DNA from: Clostridia bacterium
Lineage (GTDB): Bacteria; Bacillota; Clostridia; Christensenellales; Pumilibacteraceae
Reading direction: 5' to 3'
Length of the DNA: 64,000 nt
Assembly: GCA_022793815.1 (NCBI GenBank)
Contig: JAAWDP010000021.1
Coordinates: 35,951-99,950, forward strand
A program made the translations under genes and the position numbers. This document shows positions 56,858-64,000 of the stretch, piece after piece (the stretch's first letter is position 1; each line of letters opens with the position of its first letter). Below the pieces are notes generated by a model. The model did no database searches and was not told the DNA's origin. It was given only the letters and a program-made list of their open reading frames with translations.

Positions 56858-57757
56858 TTAATGCACTATTGCGTCAACAAAATTTTCGGCGTCGAAATCT
56901 TCCAAGTCGTCGATTCCCTCCCCTACGCCGACATATACCACGGGAATATCCAACTGAGAAGATATCGCAAGCACCACACCGCCTTTTGCCGTACCGTCCA
57001 ATTTGGTTAGAATTATACCGTCGATATCTATCGCTTCATTAAACACATCCACTTGCGAAATGGCGTTTTGTCCCGTTGTCGCGTCAAGCACAATATAATT
57101 CAAATGCATCGCTTCGGGCATTTCACGACCTATAATACCGGAAATTTTTTCCAGTTCGTTCATTAAGTTCTTTTTATTGTGCAAACGACCAGCCGTATCC
57201 ACAAGCAAAACATCGGTTTTTTTACTCTTGGCACTCATCAACGCGTCATATACCACTGCGCCGGGGTCTGCACCTTCCGCATGTTTTACTATTCTTACCC
57301 CCGCTCTTTCCGACCACACGGTCAATTGGTCGGCAGCCGCCGCACGGAATGTATCGCCTGCCACAATCGTAACGGATTTTTTCTCCGATTTAAATTTCTT
57401 TGCAAGCTTTCCTATCGCCGTCGTTTTTCCCACTCCGTTTACGCCCGCAATAACTATCACCAAAGGATACTCATATTCCGGCTTTGGATTTTCCTCTAAA
57501 ATCTCAACCATAATGCGGCGAAGCTCGACTTTGACAGCGTCGGTATGTCGAATATGCTTTTCATCTACGGCATCTTTCAGTCGTTCCAAGATATCGTCGG
57601 CAGCCGCCGCACCGATATCGGAAGTTAACAGAATTTCCTCCAACTCATCGTAAAAATCGTCGTTCAAAACACCGCCAGTAAAAAGCTTGTTCAGCTTGTA
57701 ACTTATCGCTTCCTTGGTTTTTCTCAAACCTTCTTTCAGTTTACTGAAAAATCCCAT
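56858..57757 (-). CDS. ftsY: SRP receptor FtsY
   Basis: 299 residues, without the long acidic A domain found in Escherichia coli. Membrane receptor for SRP-ribosome complexes. NG domain motifs: VIAGVNGVGKTTAIGKLAKK near 105-124, [19 protein letters not shown] near 187-205, ILTKLDGTAKGGVVLAI near 251, and VGVGEGIDDLEDFDAENFV near 276. It follows smc by 12 bp, as in Bacillus. Confidence 0.97.
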   Translation of the reverse strand: MGFFSKLKEGLRKTKEAISYKLNKLFTGGVLNDDFYDELEEILLTSDIGAAAADDILERLKDAVDEKHIRHTDAVKVELRRIMVEILEENPKPEYEYPLVIVIAGVNGVGKTTAIGKLAKKFKSEKKSVTIVAGDTFRAAAADQLTVWSERAGVRIVKHAEGADPGAVVYDALMSAKSKKTDVLLVDTAGRLHNKKNLMNELEKISGIIGREMPEAMHLNYIVLDATTGQNAISQVDVFNEAIDIDGIILTKLDGTAKGGVVLAISSQLDIPVVYVGVGEGIDDLEDFDAENFVDAIVH

Positions 57758-57769
57758 TATACAAGTCTC

Positions 57770-60700
57770 CTAACTCATGCTCTCCGCGGCGGCAACAGCC
57801 TCGCTGAGCTTAACCGACACTATCTTACTGACGCCCTTTTCCTCCATGGTAACGCCGTAAAGATTATCGGCAAGTTCCATAGTCGGCTTTCTGTGCGTAA
57901 TTACTATAAACTGCGTTTCTTCGCTGAATCTGCGCAAATAACGGGCAAAACGTCCTGCATTCGCATCGTCGAGCGCAGCCTCTATTTCGTCCAACACACA
58001 GAAAGGCATTGGTTTCAATCTCAATATGGCGAAAAGTATGGCGATTGCCGTAAGCGCACGTTCTCCGCCCGACAGAAGAGATATGGATTGCAAATTCTTT
58101 TCCGGCGGTTGCGCCACAATTTCTATTCCTGCTTCCAACGGGTCTTCGCTTTCCTGTATAATCAAATCTGCAAAGCCGCCGTCGAAAAGTTCTTTGAATA
58201 TTTTTATAAAGTTTTCGCGAATCTTTTGGAACTGTTCATTGAATCTTCCGAGCATTTCATCGCTGATTTCTTTAAGTATTTTCATAAGGTCGGCTTCGGC
58301 TTTTTGCAAATCTTCGCGCTGAACGTCCATATTATGATACTCTTCGTATGCAACTTTGCTCTGCTCTATCGCGCCGACATTCACATATCCCAATGCCTTA
58401 ATCTGCCGTTTCAATCTGTTATTTTCGACAGAACCTTTTTCAAGATTGAAATCAGCCTGCTTAAACGGCAAGCACTGCTCATAATCGCAATTATACGCTT
58501 CGAGAATATGCTGCTGCATTTGTTCGATATCCGTATCGACCTTAAGAAGCTGCATTTCTTCGCCGCTCTTTTTTTCACGCAAATCCGACAGTTCATTCAT
58601 CAGTCTGACGCGCGCGGCATCCACTTCCGTCATCTTTTCCTGTAAACTCGATTTGTATTCGTCGAGATTGGACAGTTTTATGCGTATATCATCAACCCTG
58701 GACGAATCTTCCGTCCTTTGAGTACCGCTCAATGCATCAAGCTCTTCGTCCAACTGCCGAATAAGAACAGTATTTGCCGATATCTGTTCTGTCGCTCGCT
58801 GCAATTTATCGGACATGGCGGTTATGTTGTTTTCCAAACGCGAGATTTCGTTATTGAGCGTATTGAGAATGTTTTCGGTGGTGGCAATAGTCAAACGCAA
58901 GTCGGCAAGCACATTGCCAAGCTTATCTCTTTCGTTTTTTAAGATGTCGAATTTCTGCTGTCTGTCTTTCGAACTTCCTTCCGCAATCTTTCTTTTTTCC
59001 TCGATTGTCTGTTCCAAATCGCCGACGGAATTTATATCGCAATCGATATCGGCAATTCGTTGCGTATGCCGGGCAATGTCGTCCGCCAAGGATTTAACCT
59101 GCCCCTCCAACGTATCCACATCGGCAGCCGATTTGTTCAATCCTTCCGATTTTGCGGCCAATTCCAACTCGACCGCATGCAATTCCTCTCTACGCGCTTT
59201 CAAATCCGAACTCACGGATTGCTGGTCACATACAAGACTCTTCTTTTCGCCGTTCATAGTGCCGAGCGCGGTTTCGTATTCTTCCACTTTTACCGTTATT
59301 TCTTTGAGTTCTCTGTCATGAGAAAAAATATTGGCAATATCGGCTTTCTTGCTGCCGCCGGTAATTGCACCCGACGGGTTTATTATATCTCCTTCCAACG
59401 TGACGATTTTAAACGAGAAACCTGTTGAGCGCGCCAATGTCACTGCCGTATCCATATTATCCACTATAACGGTTCCGCCCAACAAACCCGAAACCACGGA
59501 GTTAAAACGACTGTCGCAGGATATCAACTCGCTTGCCACACCGAAAACACCGCTTGCATTCAGAAATCTGCGGTATGCGGAATCTATGCTGCGGGGCTTG
59601 ACCGACGATATGGGCAAAAACGTAACGCGCCCGTATCTCATCTTTTTCAAATATGCGATAAGATATTTGGCATCGTCTTCGTTCTCCACGACTATATTTT
59701 GCATCGCATTGCCGAGCGACATTTCTATTGCCGTTTCGAACTTAGGCTCCACCTTAATCAGCTGAGCGACAACTCCCAAAATCTTAGACCCTACGGCGAC
59801 TTCGTTTTTGCCGGCAAGCAGTAAGTTCTTTACGCTGTTTGCAAATCCGTCGAATGCGTCATGCATGTCCTTCAACATTTTCATGCGTGATTTGGACATA
59901 TAGTATTTTTCATTCAAACTTTCTATTTCGGAAGAAAGCTTGGCAAGTTTATCTACGCACTCTGCGTTACGTGCCTGCAAAACTTCGGTTTCGGCTTGCA
60001 GCGAATTCTTTTTATCTATCAGCGCTTTCTTTTCCGACGTACCGACTTCACAGGCGGCTTTCAATGCCGTGAGATTATCCGAATATTCGAATTTTTTACG
60101 CGACAATTCCGAAATAAGATTGGATAAGGTCTGCTTTTCCGCAACCAGACTCGACATATTGGATTTGATTTCCGTCAAGCGATTCATCGCCTCCAACATT
60201 TCTCTATGATTTGTATCCAACTCTTCTTCATGAGCACGCACGTCGCTCATGAGTTTGAAATATGTATCGTCCAGCTTTTCTTTCCGCGCACGTTGCATGG
60301 ATAGTTCGTATTTTTTCTTTTCCGACTCCGACTTGCATTGCGCAACCTTTTCTTCGGCATCTCGAATGTCCGCGGAAATAACCTCGTTTTCAGACATCAA
60401 CTGCGAATTTTGAGTGTTAAGATATTTCAGTCTTACGGTAAGCAGATTTATCTCACCTGCTTTCTTTTCCATTCCGACGGTAAGAGCCAGCTCCTGCGCC
60501 CTGAGTCCTTCGATATTACGGTCGACCGAACCGAAATTCTGCATTGCCTCGTTGTATGCGGCAACAGCCTCATCGCATTCGCGATTTTTGGTTTCTATTG
60601 CACCGTTCAGCACAGAAAGCCGTTCGCTTATGGCAGACTTCGCCATTTCAGCCGATTCGTACTGGTGCATATATATATTCATTTCGTTACGCCGCAACGA

Positions 60701-61369
60701 CTCTTCCAATTCCAAATACTTTCTCGCCGCCTCGGCTTGCTTCGTCAGCGGTTCCAATGTATTGAGTTTTTCTGCGAGGATATCGTTTATGCGGGTAAGG
60801 TTATCTCTTGTTTTTAAAAGCTTTCTTTCAGTATCGTTCTTTCTTGCTTTGAACTTAGAAATCCCCGCCGCCTCTTCGAAAATAGCGCGTCTGTCCTCGG
60901 GTTTCGCCGACAAAAGCCCCTCGACTCGCCCCTGTCCGATAATCGAATATCCTTCGCGTCCCATACCCGCATCGCGCAGATATTCCGTGATGTTTCTCAA
61001 TAAACACGGCTGCTTGTTTATAAAATATTCACTCTCTCCCGAACGGTACAGCTTTCTGGAAATCACAACCTCGTCATAGCTCAAATCGGAAAACCATTTC
61101 TCCGTATTGTCGAAATACAAAGAAACCTCGCAGAAAGAAAGAGATTTCCTTTTCTCCGTTCCCTTGAATATTACGTCTTGCATGGAATTACCGCGAAGCA
61201 ATTTTGCGGACTGCTCTCCCAGCACCCATCGAATCGAATCTGCGACGTTGCTTTTTCCGCAACCGTTCGGACCGACTATGGCTGTAATTCCTTCGCCGAA
61301 TTTTATTTCGAGTTTATCAGCAAATGACTTGAATCCACTGACTTCGATTTTTTTGAACTTTAAACTCAA
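57770..61369 (-). CDS. smc: Chromosome partition protein SMC
   Basis: 1199 residues, full length. Forms the condensin ATPase that organises the chromosome. Walker A GPNGCGKS at 33-40, long coiled coil to about 500, the hinge domain around 510-670 with GSKILGVVAQLIKVEPKFE, a second coiled coil, and the C-terminal ABC signature SLLSGGERALTAIAILFAIL near 1105 followed by FCVLDEIEAALDDANAGRF. Start is TTG at 61369, six nt after GGAG. ScpA and ScpB are not in the window. Confidence 0.98.
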   Translation of the reverse strand: MSLKFKKIEVSGFKSFADKLEIKFGEGITAIVGPNGCGKSNVADSIRWVLGEQSAKLLRGNSMQDVIFKGTEKRKSLSFCEVSLYFDNTEKWFSDLSYDEVVISRKLYRSGESEYFINKQPCLLRNITEYLRDAGMGREGYSIIGQGRVEGLLSAKPEDRRAIFEEAAGISKFKARKNDTERKLLKTRDNLTRINDILAEKLNTLEPLTKQAEAARKYLELEESLRRNEMNIYMHQYESAEMAKSAISERLSVLNGAIETKNRECDEAVAAYNEAMQNFGSVDRNIEGLRAQELALTVGMEKKAGEINLLTVRLKYLNTQNSQLMSENEVISADIRDAEEKVAQCKSESEKKKYELSMQRARKEKLDDTYFKLMSDVRAHEEELDTNHREMLEAMNRLTEIKSNMSSLVAEKQTLSNLISELSRKKFEYSDNLTALKAACEVGTSEKKALIDKKNSLQAETEVLQARNAECVDKLAKLSSEIESLNEKYYMSKSRMKMLKDMHDAFDGFANSVKNLLLAGKNEVAVGSKILGVVAQLIKVEPKFETAIEMSLGNAMQNIVVENEDDAKYLIAYLKKMRYGRVTFLPISSVKPRSIDSAYRRFLNASGVFGVASELISCDSRFNSVVSGLLGGTVIVDNMDTAVTLARSTGFSFKIVTLEGDIINPSGAITGGSKKADIANIFSHDRELKEITVKVEEYETALGTMNGEKKSLVCDQQSVSSDLKARREELHAVELELAAKSEGLNKSAADVDTLEGQVKSLADDIARHTQRIADIDCDINSVGDLEQTIEEKRKIAEGSSKDRQQKFDILKNERDKLGNVLADLRLTIATTENILNTLNNEISRLENNITAMSDKLQRATEQISANTVLIRQLDEELDALSGTQRTEDSSRVDDIRIKLSNLDEYKSSLQEKMTEVDAARVRLMNELSDLREKKSGEEMQLLKVDTDIEQMQQHILEAYNCDYEQCLPFKQADFNLEKGSVENNRLKRQIKALGYVNVGAIEQSKVAYEEYHNMDVQREDLQKAEADLMKILKEISDEMLGRFNEQFQKIRENFIKIFKELFDGGFADLIIQESEDPLEAGIEIVAQPPEKNLQSISLLSGGERALTAIAILFAILRLKPMPFCVLDEIEAALDDANAGRFARYLRRFSEETQFIVITHRKPTMELADNLYGVTMEEKGVSKIVSVKLSEAVAAAESMS

Positions 61370-61400
61370 GCTTTACTCCATCGAAAAATCTTACTGTTAT

Positions 61401-61429
61401 ATTTTACATTACATCGACCCGTAAGTCAA
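61401..61429 (-). promoter_or_regulatory. Promoter of smc-ftsY
   Basis: TTGACT, 17-nt spacer, TAAAAT on the minus strand in the rnc-smc gap, 32 bp before the smc TTG. Confidence 0.7.
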
Positions 61430-62098
61430 TTATTTACCGCCGTGAGAGGTCAAAAAATTATATGCTTCTTGCGCGGCATCTTTCTCGGCTTCCTTTTTTC
61501 GACAGCCGTATCCCGAACCTATCGTCTTTCCGTCTATCGACACTTCCGACTTGAACCAAGGCGTCTTGCCTTCTCCTACGGACCGAGTGCAATATTTTAC
61601 CGTCCCCAACTGCTTGTCCTGCACATACTCTTGAAGGCGCGATTTATAGTCGTCGTTTGATTTTCCGTCAAGCGATAAAAATGCAAAGATAAATTTTCGA
61701 CATTCATCCAACGAACGACTGTCAAGATAGATGGCCCCTATAAGACATTCGAAAATATCCGACTTGAATTTTACGGAAACGTGCTTTTCTTTTTCCGCAC
61801 CGACACCGAGACGCAAATAATCAAGAGCGCCCAATTTCTCCACTGCTTTAGCCAACGGATTGCGCGAAACGGCAGCGGCTCTCGCCACAGTCATTTCACC
61901 GGCATCAAGTCGGCTTTCGAAAAGTTTTTCGGCAACCAAAAAATTCAAAATGCTGTCGCCGAGAAATTCCATACGCTCATTCGATTCACATTTATTCTCA
62001 TTTGCAAACGACGAATGAGTAAGCGCCGTTCTCAACAAACCCAAATCGCGGAAAACATACCCCATGGTCTGCTGCAATTCGAAAAGAGAATTACTCAT
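61430..62098 (-). CDS. rnc: Ribonuclease III
   Basis: 222 residues. It cuts double-stranded RNA, including rRNA precursors. The signature NERMEFLGDSILNFLVAEKL near 41-60 holds catalytic Glu/Asp, and DIFECLIGAIYLDSR near 116 the second acidic pair. The dsRNA-binding domain spans about 150-220, with DYKSRLQEYVQDKQL and GYGCRKKEAEKDAAQEAYNFL. It overlaps plsX by 8 bp; acpP, often between them, is not here. Confidence 0.97.
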   Translation of the reverse strand: MSNSLFELQQTMGYVFRDLGLLRTALTHSSFANENKCESNERMEFLGDSILNFLVAEKLFESRLDAGEMTVARAAAVSRNPLAKAVEKLGALDYLRLGVGAEKEKHVSVKFKSDIFECLIGAIYLDSRSLDECRKFIFAFLSLDGKSNDDYKSRLQEYVQDKQLGTVKYCTRSVGEGKTPWFKSEVSIDGKTIGSGYGCRKKEAEKDAAQEAYNFLTSHGGK

Positions 62099-63101
62099 TG
62101 TTTTGCAATCTGTCCAACTCTTGTTTTATGCTTGCCACCAAATTGTTTTCAGCCATCTTCACGGTTTGCAACACCGCGGCTTTTATTGCGATATCGTTTG
62201 AACCGCCGTGTGCCTTGACCATAACTTTTTCCACGCCGAGAAACGGAGCACCGCCTCGTCTGTTGTAATCCATATCGTTTTTAAGCTTGCCGAAAGCTTT
62301 CTTCATAAATAACGAACCGAATTTCGCCGACGCAGAGCCCATAATCGCCTTCTTTAACATCGACATTACCATTCCGGCAGTGCCTTCGGCGGTTTTCAAC
62401 AATACGTTTCCCACGAATCCGTCGCAAACGAGAACATCGTAATTTCCGGTCAAAGCATCTCTCGCTTCCATATTGCCTACGAAATTTATCGGCATTTCTT
62501 TGAGAGCTTTAAACACTTCTTTCGTAAGCTCATTTCCCTTTTTATCCTCTACACCGACCGAAACAAGTCCTACTCTCGGATTTTCTATTCCGAAAACAGC
62601 CTTCATATAACAGCTGCCCATAAGAGCAAATTGCGTCAAAAACTCGGGACGGCAATCGACGTTGGCGCCGCAGTCGATAAGACACACATTCCCGCCCGTC
62701 TTAGTCGGCAAAACAGGCGCCAATGCGGGTCTGGAAACACTCTTTATTCTTCCGACTTTGAAAATACCGCCTGTAAGCACCGCACCCGTACTTCCCGCCG
62801 AAACCATTCCGCATATATCCTCGCGGCTTTTCAATGCTTCCAATGCTTTGACAAGAGACGACTCTTTCTTTGTCTTGATAGCCATTGTTGGCACGTCGTC
62901 ATTCGTGATAACGTCTTTTGCATCTATGATTTCGATTTTACCGGCGTCATGCTTATATTTTTTCAATTCATCGGCTATTTTGCTCTCGTCGCCCACCATT
63001 ACTATTTCAAGGTCGCTCCGCTCGGTCATGGCATCTATACTGCCTTTTACAAGAGCCTCGGGAGAATTGTCACCGCCGAATATGTCAACTATAATTTTCA
63101 T
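62091..63101 (-). CDS. plsX: Phosphate acyltransferase PlsX
   Basis: 336 residues from the ATG at 63101 with GGAGG upstream. PlsX makes acyl phosphate from acyl-ACP for phosphatidic acid synthesis. IIVDIFGGDNSPEALVKGSI opens it (DAxGGDxxP is the common form; the Ala is Phe here), with MVSAGSTGAVLTGGIFKVGRI near 99-119, LIDCGANVDCRPEFLTQFA near 145, and NIEARD-like VGNMEARDAL near 208. Between rpmF and rnc, the usual Bacillota place. Confidence 0.95.
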   Translation of the reverse strand: MKIIVDIFGGDNSPEALVKGSIDAMTERSDLEIVMVGDESKIADELKKYKHDAGKIEIIDAKDVITNDDVPTMAIKTKKESSLVKALEALKSREDICGMVSAGSTGAVLTGGIFKVGRIKSVSRPALAPVLPTKTGGNVCLIDCGANVDCRPEFLTQFALMGSCYMKAVFGIENPRVGLVSVGVEDKKGNELTKEVFKALKEMPINFVGNMEARDALTGNYDVLVCDGFVGNVLLKTAEGTAGMVMSMLKKAIMGSASAKFGSLFMKKAFGKLKNDMDYNRRGGAPFLGVEKVMVKAHGGSNDIAIKAAVLQTVKMAENNLVASIKQELDRLQNNE

Positions 63102-63120
63102 AAATCCTCCGCACAAATGA

Positions 63121-63145
63121 ACAGCCCCGCAAAATTCGGGGCTGT
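63121..63145 (-). terminator. GC-rich hairpin between rpmF and plsX
   Basis: Perfect 9-bp stem (63121-63129 with 63137-63145), 7-nt loop. The minus-strand sequence after it (TCATTTG) is U-poor, so it is a weak terminator, a processing site, or a 3' stabiliser of the rpmF message. Confidence 0.55.
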
Positions 63146-63162
63146 AACATTTTTATTTCGGT

Positions 63163-63351
63163 TTATTTTTTATCGCTTGCGACGTCGATTTTCTTAACTC
63201 CGTCGTAATAGCCGCACACCTTGCAAACTCTGTGAGTGAGTTTCATCTCATGGCATTGAGGGCATTCGCAAAGAGAAGGGGTTGCGATTTTCCAATTCGC
63301 AAATCTCTTGTTTGACCTCTGTTTGGATGTTTTATGCTTAGGGACTGCCAT
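63163..63351 (-). CDS. rpmF: 50S ribosomal protein L32
   Basis: 62 residues from the ATG at 63351, seven nt after AGGAGG; the upstream in-frame start is inside that site. [16 protein letters not shown] is diagnostic. It is the zinc-binding form, with C-x2-C pairs in CPQCHEM and CKVCGYY. The DUF177 (YceD) gene that often precedes rpmF is missing. Confidence 0.97.
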   Translation of the reverse strand: MAVPKHKTSKQRSNKRFANWKIATPSLCECPQCHEMKLTHRVCKVCGYYDGVKKIDVASDKK

Positions 63352-63426
63352 TTTAGCACCTCCTGTCACTTTTATCGTTACGGCGTAAAATCATTTCTCG
63401 ATAACAACACATAACATTACCCGACA

Positions 63427-63455
63427 AGTATAAAGCAATTCTAAAATTTTGTCAA
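63427..63455 (-). promoter_or_regulatory. Promoter of rpmF-plsX-rnc
   Basis: TTGACA, 17-nt spacer, TATACT on the minus strand, 76 bp before rpmF. Confidence 0.85.
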
Positions 63456-63617
63456 GCGGATTCACTCTTATTTCGTCAAAAACAAAAATAAATTATTGGA
63501 TTTTGTTTTATTACACCACATTCGTTTTAATATAAATCGTAACTTTTTCCCTCACTGCGATTAAAGCGATATTAAAAAAAATTTGTTATTAAATTGCAGA
63601 TTTCTTTTTAAAAAACC

Positions 63618-63646
63618 TTGACAATCTGCGCCTTATGTGATATATT
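63618..63646 (+). promoter_or_regulatory. Promoter of the tRNA cluster
   Basis: TTGACA, 17-nt spacer, TATATT on the plus strand, 52 bp before the first tRNA, preceded by A- and T-tracts. Confidence 0.8.
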
Positions 63647-63653
63647 ATTATGG

Positions 63654-63692
63654 TGTCCGTCAGCGGGCTTATCCGCCATGATTTTACGGACA
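63654..63692 (+). other. Hairpin in the tRNA precursor leader
   Basis: TGTCCGT and ACGGACA (63654-63660 with 63686-63692) enclose a GCGG...CCGC inner helix, all in the 5' leader of the tRNA transcript and ending five nt before tRNA-Lys. Likely a processing or folding aid. Confidence 0.55.
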
Positions 63693-63697
63693 GGCAT

Positions 63698-63773
63698 GAT
63701 TCATTAGCTCAGTCGGTAGAGCACTTGACTTTTAATCAAGGTGTCCCGGGTTCGAATCCCGGATGGATCACCA
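63698..63773 (+). tRNA. tRNA-Lys (anticodon TTT)
   Basis: 76 nt with encoded CCA. Acceptor GATTCAT pairs with ATGGATC (one G-T). Anticodon loop CTTTTAA inside the CTTGA/TCAAG stem gives TTT. T-arm GGGTTCGAATCCC. Confidence 0.97.
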
Positions 63774-63777
63774 ATAA

Positions 63778-63862
63778 GCGGATGTGGCGGAACTGGCAGA
63801 CGCGTCGGACTTAGAATCCGATATCTTCGATGTTGGGGGTTCAAATCCCTTCATCCGCACCA
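63778..63862 (+). tRNA. tRNA-Leu (anticodon TAG)
   Basis: 85 nt with encoded CCA and a long variable arm, as expected for a class II tRNA. Acceptor GCGGATG/CATCCGC is perfect; anticodon loop CTTAGAA gives TAG. Four nt after the preceding tRNA. Confidence 0.97.
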
Positions 63863-63872
63863 TCCATAATAT

Positions 63873-63947
63873 GCGGAAGTGGCTCAGTGGTAGAGCGTTG
63901 CCTTGCCAAGGCAAATGTCGCGAGTTCGAATCTCGTCTTCCGCTCCA
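63873..63947 (+). tRNA. tRNA-Gly (anticodon GCC)
   Basis: 75 nt with encoded CCA. Acceptor GCGGAAG/CTTCCGC; anticodon loop TTGCCAA inside TTGCC/GGCAA gives GCC. Confidence 0.97.
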
Positions 63948-63952
63948 TGCAA

Positions 63953-64000
63953 GTGCCGTTAGCTCAGTTGGTAGAGCACCTGACTCTTAATCAGGGTGTC
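63953..64000 (+). tRNA. tRNA-Lys (anticodon CTT), 3' part beyond the window
   Basis: The first 48 nt are present: acceptor GTGCCGT, a D-arm GCTCAGTTGGTAGAGC, and anticodon loop CTCTTAA in a CCTGA/TCAGG stem, giving CTT. The T-arm and 3' end lie outside. Confidence 0.9.

Larger units (their letters stand above)
63352..63697. other. 346-bp intergenic region with two divergent promoters
   Basis: No coding frame is supported here. It holds the rpmF promoter (minus), an AT-rich central stretch with long A and T runs (63456-63617), and the tRNA promoter with its leader hairpin (plus). The A/T runs may act as UP-type elements for the tRNA promoter, but this is inference. Confidence 0.7.

Noticed and set aside
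63784..63990. 68-codon plus-strand frame across the tRNA cluster
   Set aside because: It runs through tRNA-Leu, tRNA-Gly and tRNA-Lys, whose folds are clear.

Overview
The window is a dense, moderately AT-rich stretch of bacterial chromosome that carries almost only conserved housekeeping genes. Gene content and order (dxr-cdsA-uppS-frr-pyrH-tsf-rpsB; infC-rpmI-rplT; smc-ftsY-ylxM-ffh-rpsP-khpA-rimM-trmD; rbgA-rnhB-yraN; yifB-dprA-topA-hslV-hslU; an eight-gene F1Fo ATP synthase operon; a T-box leader on thrS) point to the Bacillota, most likely an uncultured member of the Clostridia. Fermentative acetate metabolism (pta-ackA) and a SUF-like nifS/nifU pair fit an anaerobe. Genus and species cannot be told from the sequence alone. 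All genes lie on the minus strand except argG-argH, tmcAL and the tRNA cluster. This suggests that the replication fork travels from high to low coordinates here, with the origin to the right (inference).

Layout: 1-6.0 kb holds isoprenoid and phospholipid synthesis genes, then ribosome recycling and translation genes (rseP start, dxr, cdsA, uppS, frr, pyrH, tsf, rpsB). 6.0-7.2 kb has ruvX, a DUF1292 protein with a Cys/His-rich tail, and a 57-residue membrane-anchored protein. 7.3-9.3 kb is an Fe-S assembly operon (Rrf2 regulator, nifS, nifU). 9.3-14.9 kb runs hslV-hslU-hisS-tcdA-rseC-glyA. 14.9-21.9 kb holds topA, dprA, yifB, a GT-C-like membrane protein and rplS. 21.9-26.2 kb is ruvCAB-queA-tgt, divergent from argG-argH (26.3-28.9 kb). 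29-34 kb contains radC, proA, yebC, a SpoU methyltransferase and infC-rpmI-rplT. 34-39.3 kb has thrS with a T-box leader, then comF, ackA and pta. 39.3-45.4 kb has tmcAL, a patatin-like protein, DAHP synthase, a coiled-coil protein, coaD, rsmD, 5-FTHF cyclo-ligase and alr. 45.5-51.4 kb is the atp operon. 51.5-63.4 kb runs from rpmF and plsX down to yraN. 63.7-64 kb is a tRNA array (Lys-Leu-Gly-Lys) cut by the window end.

Most genes overlap or abut (many ATGA junctions), so they form long operons. I found 18 sigma-A-type promoters with 16-18 bp spacers, about ten intrinsic-terminator-like hairpins, and structured leaders before rpsB, rplS, infC and thrS. I saw no mobile elements, prophage, CRISPR array or toxin/defence island.

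I did not find a convincing undescribed multi-gene system. The most notable points are small: an ATP synthase delta subunit reduced to its C-terminal domain; an infC gene that appears to start at ATC; a DUF1292 protein with an 11-Cys/5-His tail; a palindrome between glyA and the Rrf2 gene that may be both terminator and operator; a dyad within the ruvC/argG divergent promoters; an in-frame 18-bp duplication ending pyrH; a terminator hairpin at the expected transcript start of ylxM-ffh; and a split of the classic trmD-rplS-rbgA-rnhB-yraN-yifB-dprA-topA cluster.
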